A stretch of DNA of 22,231 nt from CAIOZW01 sp049317725 (GTDB taxonomy: Bacteria > Acidobacteriota > Blastocatellia > RBC074). Under the pieces are notes generated by a model that was given only the letters and a program-made list of their open reading frames with translations, searched no databases and was not told the DNA's origin. The translations under genes and the position numbers were made by a program. The stretch lies in contig JBMOHS010000050.1 of the NCBI GenBank assembly GCA_049317725.1, positions 1 through 22,231 on the forward strand, read 5' to 3'. The first letter of the stretch is position 1, and every line of letters starts with the position of its first letter. This document shows positions 12,274-19,755 of this stretch, piece by piece.

Positions 12274-14613
12274 TCAGGACAATCCCCGCCTTTTCCGCAG
12301 CCCCCACTCGGCCCCCGCGAGGCCGATCAGCAGCAGAAAGTTGAAGGGCATATCCCACAGGTCCCGTCGAACTCTCTCCGAGTGGGCTCCTTCCAGCATC
12401 GAGAGCTCTTCCGCCAGGGTCGAGGCCTCTGCGAGAGGAGTATATCGCCCCCCCGTCTCCCGCGCGATCCGCTTGAGCAGCTCGACATTCTGCGCCGTCT
12501 CGAAGTACTCCCTCGTCTGTTCGGTCACTAGAAACGCCCCGCGGGCCTCTCCGAGGGGCGCACCACCGCGCTGCGCAACCATCTCTACTTGGTGAATCCC
12601 TGCCTCGGTAAGCGTCAAGGTCGTCTGATAATCAGAGGTCTGCTCCGCATCATTGAGTGCGAGGGGCAGTTCGGTCCTCTTTCCAGATGGGCTCGTCACC
12701 ACTGCGCGGACTGTGGCGTCGGTCATCGGCTCGTAGCGCGGTGTCAGGACCTCCGCCCGTAATTGGGCGCGATCCCCAATCGCATAGACCATCTCTTCCG
12801 TGCCGACCTCGAACTGGCGCGGCGTGGTGCTGACCAAGTAGCGAAGCAGCTGGCGCCAGAAGGTCTCATGCGCGGTACTCTCCGAGGGCATCTCCATCCG
12901 CCATCGCCACGTATCATTCGCGAGGAGGGCCAGAGTGCGCCCCCGCCCGTAGCGCTGCTCGACCAGCAGCGGCGCCGTCCGCTCCTGATTCTTGATGTCG
13001 ACCGCTTCCAGGATCGTCGTCGCCGCGGGCTTCGGTTGGCGAAGGATCTCCGGCAAGGTCAGCGGAGGGAGCGATTCCCAGACCTTGGCGCTGACCGCAC
13101 GATCTTCGTTGAGCCGCGTCACGGGATGGAGCCGACCTGCTCCGGTCAAGACCGCCCGAAATCCCATCGGTGATCCCTGTTCCTTCTCCCCGCCCGACGA
13201 GGTGAGCGTCAGCGGGAGCAGTTCCTCGATCGGTGTTCCTCCATACCCGCCCGCGCCGAAGGCCCGCCCCCCGCCAAGGAGCAGGATCCCCCCACCCCGC
13301 CGCGCAGCAAACTGCTCGATCCAGCGAAGCTGTTCGTAGCGGAAGAAGTTGGCCTCGAGGCTGCCGATCACCAGTCCGGCATAGCCAAAAAGCTCCTCGT
13401 CGGTCTTGGGAAACCCCTCGGTCAGCTCTTCGCCGCTGGTGACCCCCTGGCGGTAGTACTTTCCCTCGGCTGAACGCAGGACCGAGACCAGTCGCAGTTG
13501 CCGCTCTTTTCGTGCCAACGAGGCGCGCAATTTGCCATACTCCCAGCGTGGTTCGCCCTCGAGATGCAGGATGCGGGGAGACTCCTCGACGATCTCGATG
13601 AGCGTCTCCCGGAGATTGTTGTTCGGGGAGCTCTCGCCTTCAACTGGGGAGATCTCGAAGAGATAGCGGTGCAGGCCGGCCGACGTCGGGGAGAATTCGA
13701 CCGTCATCCTTTGCGGAACGCCGTCTTCTCCAGCGGGGGGGAGCGGTTCGGTCCGGACGAGTCGACCGTCTTCCTTGACGGTCAGAACCGAGCGCCCAGC
13801 CTTTCCGAAGAGGCCTGTCGGGGCGAGCCGGACGACCACCTCGGCGCTGACGGCTGATCCGATCAGGACGCGCCGCGGGACCTCTACCCGCACCAACTCC
13901 TGATCCTTCTCCTGCTCGGTCGCACCGACTCCAATCGGGAAGACGGGTAGTTGCCTCCCTCTCAGCCGCTGAAGCACCTCGCCAAGATCGCGTGCGGTGT
14001 TGCTCCCACCATCAGTCGCCAGAACAATCGCCGACAAGGGAGCGCCCGCCACTTCACGCACGCCCTCCTCCAGCGCCCCGGCGAGGTCTGTGGCCGTCCC
14101 ATCGGCCCGTAACTCTCCGACCGAGGTGAGCGGACGAACCGAACCGGAGAAGGCATATTGCCGCACCTGAAACTTCTCCCCGAGTGCTTTTCTGAGCGGT
14201 TGGTCCGCTCCGAGCAGCCGCTTGACGCCCTCGATCCGTGGCTCGGGTCGCCCTTCCCTCCCTGCCTCCGGCAGGCCCATGCTCAAGGAGTCGTCGACCA
14301 AGACCAGCAGGCTGGTACTCTGGGGAATGATCGCCGGGAGAACAAGGATCGGGCGCATCAGCAGGATCACCAACACCGTCAACAGACTGGCCCGCAGCCC
14401 GATCAGCAACCATCGAACCGTTCTCCCCGCCTCCTCCTCTCCCTGACGCCCGCCGACCCTCGCCGGCCGCCAGTAGAGGTAGGCGAGCAGTCCGCCTCCC
14501 CCAATCAGCAGCAGCAGCATCACCCACCAAGCAGGGCGGTAGGCCAGCCCCAGCTCTCCTCTGGCAAAGGTTGACCAGCGGTATTTGAAGAGAAACTCGA
14601 TCAATCGCTCCAT
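12274..14613 (-). CDS. Membrane protein with VWA and GATase-like domains
   Basis: 779 residues from the ATG at 14613, with AGGAG upstream. An in-frame GTG at 14685 would add 24 residues that look non-native. Membrane helices are at about residues 29-47 and 67-93. A VWA domain follows with DxSxS at 107-111, Thr175 and Asp201, then Ig-like beta segments. A GATase/flavodoxin-like region at about 345-470 contains LLLGGGRAFGAGG where an active amidotransferase would have its Cys, so catalysis is unlikely. A last helix lies at about 750-768 before a basic tail (RKRR). Proteins of this type are often annotated as glutamine amidotransferase and occur with MoxR/DUF58 genes. It is the first gene of the left operon. 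Confidence 0.87.
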   Translation of the reverse strand: MERLIEFLFKYRWSTFARGELGLAYRPAWWVMLLLLIGGGGLLAYLYWRPARVGGRQGEEEAGRTVRWLLIGLRASLLTVLVILLMRPILVLPAIIPQSTSLLVLVDDSLSMGLPEAGREGRPEPRIEGVKRLLGADQPLRKALGEKFQVRQYAFSGSVRPLTSVGELRADGTATDLAGALEEGVREVAGAPLSAIVLATDGGSNTARDLGEVLQRLRGRQLPVFPIGVGATEQEKDQELVRVEVPRRVLIGSAVSAEVVVRLAPTGLFGKAGRSVLTVKEDGRLVRTEPLPPAGEDGVPQRMTVEFSPTSAGLHRYLFEISPVEGESSPNNNLRETLIEIVEESPRILHLEGEPRWEYGKLRASLARKERQLRLVSVLRSAEGKYYRQGVTSGEELTEGFPKTDEELFGYAGLVIGSLEANFFRYEQLRWIEQFAARRGGGILLLGGGRAFGAGGYGGTPIEELLPLTLTSSGGEKEQGSPMGFRAVLTGAGRLHPVTRLNEDRAVSAKVWESLPPLTLPEILRQPKPAATTILEAVDIKNQERTAPLLVEQRYGRGRTLALLANDTWRWRMEMPSESTAHETFWRQLLRYLVSTTPRQFEVGTEEMVYAIGDRAQLRAEVLTPRYEPMTDATVRAVVTSPSGKRTELPLALNDAEQTSDYQTTLTLTEAGIHQVEMVAQRGGAPLGEARGAFLVTEQTREYFETAQNVELLKRIARETGGRYTPLAEASTLAEELSMLEGAHSERVRRDLWDMPFNFLLLIGLAGAEWGLRKRRGLS

Positions 14614-14900
14614 TGCCAGTTGCTCCTGCCTCCCCCGTCCAGCTTCCCTCGTCCTCACCCACTGCGGTCTACCGGGCGACGACACACCCCTCGTTACGCT
14701 TCTGATCTTCTCTACTTGATTCTCCAGTGTCGATCGCGCCGATCACTGGGGCGTCGATCCGGGATAGGCGCCTGGCGATCCGAGGTAAACCAAGGTATTA
14801 TACGCACGTTCCTTGGCGAGGGAGAAGCGGTTTCCCCTTTGCCCCCAAGGATCGCTCGATCTTGACCCGGAATTGGACCCCCTCACGACTGGACCCCCGC
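14614..14900. other. Divergent intergenic region
   Basis: 287 bp between the left operon (minus) and the lone plus-strand gene. It must hold promoters for both. The only strong element I see is a TATAAT on the minus strand at 14797-14802 lying inside a CCAAGG/CCTTGG inverted repeat. An in-frame GTG at 14727 could extend the plus gene, and a GTG at 14685 could extend the minus gene. Neither extension looks like conserved protein. Confidence 0.6.
14790..14816 (-). promoter_or_regulatory. Candidate -10 box within an inverted repeat
   Basis: On the minus strand TATAAT occupies 14797-14802, flanked by CCAAGG (14790-14795) and CCTTGG (14811-14816), a perfect 6-bp inverted repeat with 15 bases between. 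No good -35 box is visible at 16-18 bp; the best is TTCTCC. Transcription from here would give a 5' leader of roughly 175 bases before the VWA/GATase-like gene. The repeat could be an operator. Confidence 0.4.
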
Positions 14901-15530
14901 ATGCTCGCCCCCTCAGAAGATCAGCCACCGCGACGGATCGTCGAGACGGGCGGGCCATCGTCCGCGTGGCCCATCATCCAAAGGTCTGGGCTTGCCCTTC
15001 TCCCTTTTCTCTTCTTTCTGGCGCGGGTGATCGAGTATGTCTGGTTCGCAGGGACCCCGGAGCAGATTCTCTGGTGTTGCCACCTCTCGAACCTCGGGCT
15101 CGCCTTGGGGCTTGTTCTCTGGCGACCCTCGTGGATCCGCCTGACCAGCCTCTGGCTGATCATCGGTCTGCCTCCTTGGCTGATCGATATGGTGATGACG
15201 GGTCTGGTCACTCCCGTCTCGATTCTCTCCCACTTCGGCGGCGGCCTTGTCGCCCTCTTCATGCTTCGCCACGTCGGCCTTCCTGCTGGGACTTGGCGGC
15301 CCGCCCTGCTCTATTTTCTCCTTGTCCAGCAACTCACCCGCCTCCTCACCGAGCCGGGCCCTTACACGAATGTCAACGTCGCCCACTTTGCTTACGGCCC
15401 CTGGAAGGACCTTTTCCAGCCCTACTGGGTCTACCTTCTCGCCAACACCCTGCTGGTTGCGCTCTCCCTCTGGTCGCTCGAACGCGGTCTCCGCTGGTTA
15501 GGCTTTGACGCGACGGTCTCCCGTGATTGA
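14901..15530 (+). CDS. Unrecognised multi-pass membrane protein
   Basis: 209 residues from the ATG at 14901. I do not recognise the family. About six hydrophobic segments are visible, near residues 29-48, 55-73, 82-99, 105-123, 134-149 and 174-192. Polar residues sit in or beside them: His61 (CCHLSN), Asp96 (WLIDMV), His111 (ILSHFGG) and His162. There is a PGPYTNVNVAHF loop before the last helix. The start is uncertain, because only a weak GGA lies upstream and an in-frame GTG at 14727 would give 267 residues, but the extra part is Arg-rich and low in protein-like character. It is the only plus-strand gene, divergent from the left operon and convergent with fabF. Function cannot be inferred. 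Confidence 0.72.
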   Translation: MLAPSEDQPPRRIVETGGPSSAWPIIQRSGLALLPFLFFLARVIEYVWFAGTPEQILWCCHLSNLGLALGLVLWRPSWIRLTSLWLIIGLPPWLIDMVMTGLVTPVSILSHFGGGLVALFMLRHVGLPAGTWRPALLYFLLVQQLTRLLTEPGPYTNVNVAHFAYGPWKDLFQPYWVYLLANTLLVALSLWSLERGLRWLGFDATVSRD

Positions 15531-15705
15531 CCCACGGCAAACTTCGCCGAATCCCTCTGCCGACCTTGGGCACGAAAGTTCACCGTACATACTCACGGAG
15601 AAGAAGATCAGGAAGCGGGCTTGGCCAGCAAGCGACCATCCTCAGAACGAAAGAGGTCATTCCAGCACCGAGACGCAGAGATCACCGAGAAGAAGATTGG
15701 GACCC

Positions 15706-15742
15706 GTGAGGTTTGTCACTTCCATGAGTGGTGACAATTCAC
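15706..15742. repeat. Inverted repeat in the convergent spacer
   Basis: TTGTCAC (15713-15719) pairs with GTGACAA (15731-15737) around an 11-base loop, and GTGA (15706-15709) pairs with TCAC (15739-15742) outside it. No U-run follows on either strand, so a simple intrinsic terminator is not supported. Confidence 0.6.
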
Positions 15743-15811
15743 GAAAAATAAGAAGAGGAAGGGGCGATCACTCTGCCTGTTGGAGAGGGCAGGGAAGATG
15801 GTGGCCACCCG

Positions 15812-15845
15812 CCCCCCCCCCTGAGTTGGCTTTCTCAAGGGGGGC
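15812..15845. terminator. Strong stem-loop, possible bidirectional transcription end
   Basis: CCCCCCTGAG (15816-15825) pairs with CTCAAGGGGGG (15834-15844) with one bulged A at 15838 and loop TTGGCTTT. It lies 18 bp beyond the fabF stop on the minus strand and downstream of the plus-strand gene. There is no clear U-tract; the plus side reads CGGTCTTGGTT. It may act as a terminator or an mRNA 3'-end stabiliser. Confidence 0.45.
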
Positions 15846-15862
15846 GGTCTTGGTTGGCTAGG

Positions 15863-17119
15863 CTAGTCTGCGACGTCCGCGTCGGGCGACTTGAAGACGA
15901 GTGCTGCGTTGGTTCCCCCAAACCCAAAGCTGTTGGAGAGGGCATAGCGCACCCGAGCCGGTCGTGCCTGATGCGGGACGTAGTCGAGATCGCAGTGCGG
16001 ATCGGGATTGTCGAGATTGATCGTCGGTGGGAGGATCTGGCGCTGGACGACGAGGGCAGTGATGCCCGCTTCGAGGCCGCCGGCGCCTCCCAGCAGGTGG
16101 CCCGTCATCGATTTGGTCGAACTGGCCGCCAGACGGTAGGCGTGCTCTCCAAACGCGCGCTTGATCGCGATCGTCTCGAGGATGTCCCCAGCCGGTGTCG
16201 AGGTCCCGTGTACATTGATGTAATCGATCGCCTCCGGCGAGGTCCCGGCGTCCGCGATCGAGCGGAGCATGACCCGGCGTGCCCCATCGCCGTCTTCCGA
16301 CGGGGAGGTGATGTGATAGGCGTCGGCCGTCATCCCGTACCCGACCACTTCGGCGTAGATCTTGGCGCCCCGCGCCTTGGCGTGCTCCAGCTCTTCCAGA
16401 ATGAGGATACCCGCTCCCTCGCCGATGACGAATCCATCCCGGTCCTTGTCGAAGGGCCGGGATGCCCGTTCTGGCTCCTCGTTGCGCGTCGAAAGGGCGT
16501 GCATCGCGGCAAATCCCCCCACAGACATCGGGGTGATTGCCCCTTCCGTGCCGCCGCAGATCATTGCCACCGCGTCTCCCCGCTGGATGATCTTGAAACT
16601 GTCGCCGATCGCGTGCGCTCCCGAGCTGCAAGCCGTTGCCGTTGCAGAGTTAGGCCCCTTGGCACCGTGATAGATCGAGACGTATCCCGAAGCCAAGTTG
16701 ACGATCGACGCTGGAATGAAAAACGGGGAGATCCGCCCGGGCCCGCCCTCGAGCAACTTGGTGTGCTCCCGCTCAAAGACCCCGAACCCGCCGATCCCAC
16801 TGCCAATAAAAGTTCCAATCCCCTCGGCATTCTCCGGAGTGATCTCCAACCCGGAATCGGCCAAGGCTTCCCGCGTCGCCGCAATCGCGTAGAAGATGAA
16901 GAAGTCCATCTTCTTGATCTCCTTCTTCTCGACAAACTGCAGCGGGTCGAAGTTTTTCGTCTCGGCGGCAAAGCGGACCCGGTGTTGGCTGGGGTCGAAG
17001 CGGGTGATCGGTCCAACCCCACTGCGACCCTCCATCAGCCCCTTCCACGTCTCAGCAGCAGTGTTGCCGAGCGGGCTGACCAGCCCGACGCCGGTGACCA
17101 CCACACGTCTTTTGCTCAT
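15863..17119 (-). CDS. fabF: 3-oxoacyl-[ACP] synthase II (KAS II)
   Basis: 418 residues, a typical length for FabF. It condenses malonyl-ACP with acyl-ACP during chain elongation in cytoplasmic fatty acid synthesis. The thiolase-fold active site is complete: Cys164 (ATACSSGAHAIG), His304 (VHGTSTPAGD), Lys336 and His341 (STKSMTGH), and the C-terminal SNSFGFGGTN loop. The ATG at 17119 gives MSKRRVVVTGVG, the usual start. GAGAGG lies close upstream, with a fuller AAGGAGGG site farther away that could be paired with TCCTT beside the start. It is the last gene of the fab block, 389 bp after acpP, and may have separate control. Confidence 0.97.
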   Translation of the reverse strand: MSKRRVVVTGVGLVSPLGNTAAETWKGLMEGRSGVGPITRFDPSQHRVRFAAETKNFDPLQFVEKKEIKKMDFFIFYAIAATREALADSGLEITPENAEGIGTFIGSGIGGFGVFEREHTKLLEGGPGRISPFFIPASIVNLASGYVSIYHGAKGPNSATATACSSGAHAIGDSFKIIQRGDAVAMICGGTEGAITPMSVGGFAAMHALSTRNEEPERASRPFDKDRDGFVIGEGAGILILEELEHAKARGAKIYAEVVGYGMTADAYHITSPSEDGDGARRVMLRSIADAGTSPEAIDYINVHGTSTPAGDILETIAIKRAFGEHAYRLAASSTKSMTGHLLGGAGGLEAGITALVVQRQILPPTINLDNPDPHCDLDYVPHQARPARVRYALSNSFGFGGTNAALVFKSPDADVAD

Positions 17120-17238
17120 AAGGACCTCTCACCCTCCTTGCACGGAACAGCGCCTTCTCTATCTCCCGGCCGCGGGGGGACTCCTCTGACCTCATTCTGG
17201 TTGCCCCTCAGCCACCCTCCGACATTCCTCCCCAAGAG

Positions 17239-17265
17239 TTGAGCCACTCGCGCGGAATGGCTCAA
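17239..17265 (-). repeat. Perfect 8-bp stem-loop (TTGAGCCA/TGGCTCAA)
   Basis: TTGAGCCA at 17239-17246 is the exact reverse complement of TGGCTCAA at 17258-17265, with an 11-base loop. Another GGGCTCAA at 17295-17302 offers an alternative partner for the TTGAGCC arm, so mutually exclusive structures are possible. Confidence 0.75.
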
Positions 17266-17303
17266 AGGGTATGGGGGAGGCACGCTACGGATGTGGGCTC
17301 AAC

Positions 17304-17326
17304 GGCTCTTCCCCAAGCGAAGAGCC
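17304..17326 (-). repeat. Perfect 8-bp stem-loop (GGCTCTTC/GAAGAGCC)
   Basis: GGCTCTTC at 17304-17311 pairs with GAAGAGCC at 17319-17326 around a 7-base loop. No U-run follows on the minus strand, so intrinsic termination is unlikely. It may protect the 3' end of the acpP message or slow read-through to fabF. Confidence 0.75.
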
Positions 17327-17508
17327 CTCCGTGCGTCCCTCTCCCCCTCCGCTGCCCTTGTCGATTCCCATCGCTCCACCCACCCGCAAGAGGCTATCCG
17401 GGGATAGGGTCTTGAGATCCAGGCAAGCATCATTGGAAAATGAGCCTGATGCCGCACTCTCCTCTCCACCTAGCCGATCTTGAGGGTAGCCACACGCCGC
17501 GAGAGGAG

Positions 17509-17751
17509 CTATTTCTTGTGCTGTTCGATATAGTCGAGTGCGTCGCGAACGCTCTGGATCTTCTCGGCGCTCTCGTCGGGGATCTCGATCCCGAACTCCT
17601 CCTCGAGTCGCATCACCAATTCGACCGTGTCGAGTGAGTCAGCCCCAAGGTCATCGATGAAACGTGCGTTGGGGGTGACCTCCGACTCTTCCACTCCCAG
17701 CTCATCGACGATAATCTGTTTTACCTTTTCTTCAATTGATGCTTCTGACAT
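17509..17751 (-). CDS. acpP: Acyl carrier protein
   Basis: 80 residues, highly acidic, the usual ACP size. It carries growing acyl chains on a phosphopantetheine arm. The attachment site is Ser39 in LGADSLDTVELV, and the helix II and C-terminal EKIQSVRDALDYIEQH segments are canonical. GGAGG lies 6 bases before the ATG at 17751. It sits between fabG (141 bp upstream) and fabF (389 bp downstream), the common order for these genes. Nothing is missing or altered. Confidence 0.98.
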   Translation of the reverse strand: MSEASIEEKVKQIIVDELGVEESEVTPNARFIDDLGADSLDTVELVMRLEEEFGIEIPDESAEKIQSVRDALDYIEQHKK

Positions 17752-17892
17752 GAGTTCCTCCAGAAAGAGTTAGGTGATCAAAATAGAGAGATCGGAGAGA
17801 TGGTTTTCCGGGCACGTTCCAATCCTGGGTAGCCCGGGTCGGTCATCCCCGAAAATGGTGGCAAGGCCAGCCGACAGGCGGGTCCAACCGCC

Positions 17893-18636
17893 CTACATAT
17901 ACATTCCCCCGTTGACGTTCAAGACTTGACCGGTAATATAGCCTGCCTCATCGGACGCCAGAAACGCAACTGCCGCGGCGACATCGCGATCGGTTCCCGG
18001 GCGCTTGAGCGGGATCTGGTCGAGCATTGCCTGACGCGGGGCCTCTCCCAGTCCGGCTGTCATCGGGGTTTCGATATAGCCCGGGGAGACAGCGTTGACG
18101 GTGATCTGACGCGAGGCATATTCACGTGCGATCGCCTTGGTCAGTCCGATGATGCCAGCCTTAGCGGCAATATAGTTGGCTTGGCCGACGTTCCCAGATT
18201 GGGCGACGACCGATGTCAGATTGATGATTCGGCCACGTCGCGCCTTCATCATTCCGGGGAGCACTTGTTGCGTCATCAGGAAGACGCCTGTCAGATTGGT
18301 CTGGAGGACGGTCTCCCAATCCTCCTGCTTCATCCGGAGCAGCAAGCCGTCACGAGTGATGGCCGCGTTGTTGACCAGGATCGAGATCGTCCCCAGCTCG
18401 GCTGCCACCCGTTCGACCGTGGCACGGATCTGTTCGGCGTCAGCGAGGTCTGCCTGGACGGGCAAGGCACGACGCCCGAGCGACTCGATTTCACTGGCCA
18501 CTGCTTGGCACTTCTCCAGGGTGCGGGCCGCAATGGCCACGTCCGCCCCGAGTTCCGCGAGCAGCAGGGCGGTTGCCCGCCCGATTCCCTGGGAGCCTCC
18601 CGTCACCAGCGCGACTTGTCCCGTCAGATCGAACAT
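17893..18636 (-). CDS. fabG: 3-oxoacyl-[ACP] reductase
   Basis: 247 residues from the ATG at 18636. An NADPH-dependent short-chain dehydrogenase that reduces 3-oxoacyl-ACP in each elongation round. The Rossmann motif GGSQGIG is at 13-19, NNA at 89-91, and the catalytic Ser142, Tyr155 and Lys159 (YIAAK) are all present. The C-terminus GQVLNVNGGMYM is typical of FabG. Two GTG codons (18645 and 18642) lie just before the ATG, but the A/G-rich GGAAAGGTGG is best placed to serve the ATG. The gene lies 54 bp after fabD. Confidence 0.97.
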   Translation of the reverse strand: MFDLTGQVALVTGGSQGIGRATALLLAELGADVAIAARTLEKCQAVASEIESLGRRALPVQADLADAEQIRATVERVAAELGTISILVNNAAITRDGLLLRMKQEDWETVLQTNLTGVFLMTQQVLPGMMKARRGRIINLTSVVAQSGNVGQANYIAAKAGIIGLTKAIAREYASRQITVNAVSPGYIETPMTAGLGEAPRQAMLDQIPLKRPGTDRDVAAAVAFLASDEAGYITGQVLNVNGGMYM

Positions 18637-18690
18637 ACGCACCACCTTTCCACACGCTCTTGGGCCCGCCGACTGAGGCGGGGAGCAATT

Positions 18691-19638
18691 TCAGTCCATC
18701 CGCTCCCGCAGTTGCTCGCGACCGGCACGGTCCTCCGCCTGGAGCAGGGTCACCTCGACGGCAGCCTCTTTGGCGATCGCTTTGATCAATCCGGTCAGCA
18801 CCTTGCCTGGACCGACTTCAATCCAGTGGCGGATCCCTTCACCAAGCAGGAATTGGATCGACTCGGTCCAGCGGACTGGAGCCGCGATCTGGCGGCGCAA
18901 TGCCTCTCTCGCCGCTGCTCCGTCGGTGATCGGTCTTGCATCGACATTGGTGATCAGGGGGATCGCCAAGGGGGCGAAGGCCGCCTCGGTCAGTGGGAGG
19001 AGCATCTTCTCCAAGGCAGGTTCCATCAGTGGGCAGTGAAATGGGGCGCTCACCTTGAGGAGGGTTGTCAATCGCGCACCACGGGCCTTGCACTCAGCCG
19101 CCGCCCGTTCGACCGCCTCGCGATGGCCGGCAATGACGATCTGCGTCGGGGAGTTGAAGTTGGCTGGCTGGCAGACTTGATCGCCCGCCACCTCGCGGCA
19201 GACAGCGCTGACGATCTCTGCTGGCAACCCGAGGATCGCCGCCATGGCCCCGATCCCCACCGGCACCGCCTCCTGCATCGCCTCACCACGCTGCCGGACC
19301 AATCGAACGGCCTCTCCCAGTGTCAACGAGCCGGCCGCAACCAGCGCCGAGTACTCGCCCAGGCTGTGTCCGGCGACGTAGCGCGGGTGCCATCCTTCCG
19401 CGACCAGCACGCGCCATGCCGCGACCGATGCCGTCAGGATTGCGGGCTGCGTGTTGGCCGTCAGTTGCAGCTCAGCTTCTGGACCTTCAAAGCAGAGCCG
19501 ACTGAGCGAAAAGCCCAGCGCATCGTCAGCCTCCTCGAAGGCTGTTCTTGCCTGCGGAGACTGCTCGACAAGCTCACGGCCCATCCCGACAAACTGAGAT
19601 CCCTGTCCGGGAAAGACGAAAGCCAACCTCTCCGTCAC
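18691..19638 (-). CDS. fabD: Malonyl-CoA:ACP transacylase
   Basis: 315 residues from the GTG at 19638. It transfers malonyl from CoA to ACP. It has the GQGSQ motif near the N-terminus, the nucleophile Ser92 in GHSLGEYSAL, and His201 in APFHCPLM. With this start the two residues fall at the same numbers as in E. coli FabD, which supports it; a GTG at 19659 would add 7 residues. The purine-rich AGGAAGTGGGGAA lies just upstream. The gene follows plsX after 117 bp with no fabH between, and precedes fabG by 54 bp. Confidence 0.96.
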   Translation of the reverse strand: MTERLAFVFPGQGSQFVGMGRELVEQSPQARTAFEEADDALGFSLSRLCFEGPEAELQLTANTQPAILTASVAAWRVLVAEGWHPRYVAGHSLGEYSALVAAGSLTLGEAVRLVRQRGEAMQEAVPVGIGAMAAILGLPAEIVSAVCREVAGDQVCQPANFNSPTQIVIAGHREAVERAAAECKARGARLTTLLKVSAPFHCPLMEPALEKMLLPLTEAAFAPLAIPLITNVDARPITDGAAAREALRRQIAAPVRWTESIQFLLGEGIRHWIEVGPGKVLTGLIKAIAKEAAVEVTLLQAEDRAGREQLRERMD

Positions 19639-19714
19639 TGCTTCCCCACTTCCTCTCACGCTCTCATCCCCCGTCGCTCCCGCCTTTCGCCGCGCGCACT
19701 GTTTCCGCTCGCTG

Positions 19715-19732
19715 GCTGGCCCAAGGACCAGC
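19715..19732 (-). repeat. Small hairpin between plsX and fabD
   Basis: On the minus strand GCTGGTC and GGCCAGC form a 7-bp stem (one G-U pair) closed by a CTTG loop, a loop type known for stability in RNA. It lies in the 117-bp plsX-fabD spacer. No U-run follows. Confidence 0.5.
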
Positions 19733-19755
19733 GGCGTTCTCCGGGTGGCTCGACA

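Larger units (their letters stand above)
15531..15862. other. Convergent intergenic region between the membrane-protein gene and fabF
   Basis: 332 bp with no convincing gene. It contains a short purine-rich degenerate repeat (GAGAAGAAGAT appearing twice, near 15600 and 15690), a two-part inverted repeat at 15706-15742, and a strong C/G stem-loop at 15816-15844 next to a run of ten C. As the 3' ends of two convergent genes meet here, transcription stop signals for both strands are expected. Confidence 0.6.
17120..17508 (-). other. Structured untranslated spacer between acpP and fabF
   Basis: 389 bp with no credible reading frame, unusually long inside this block. On the minus strand, in order, it can form CTATCC/GGATAG (17394-17407), an 8-bp stem at 17304-17326, an 8-bp stem at 17239-17265, and a 5-bp stem around the fabF ribosome-binding site (17120-17139). 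No U-tract follows the large stems. I see no strong promoter boxes. Confidence 0.65.

Noticed and set aside
15854..17242. Plus-strand open frame of 462 codons
   Set aside because: Opposite fabF with its full catalytic set.
17304..17326. Intrinsic terminator after acpP
   Set aside because: The stem is strong, but no U-run follows on the minus strand, so it is listed only as a stem-loop.
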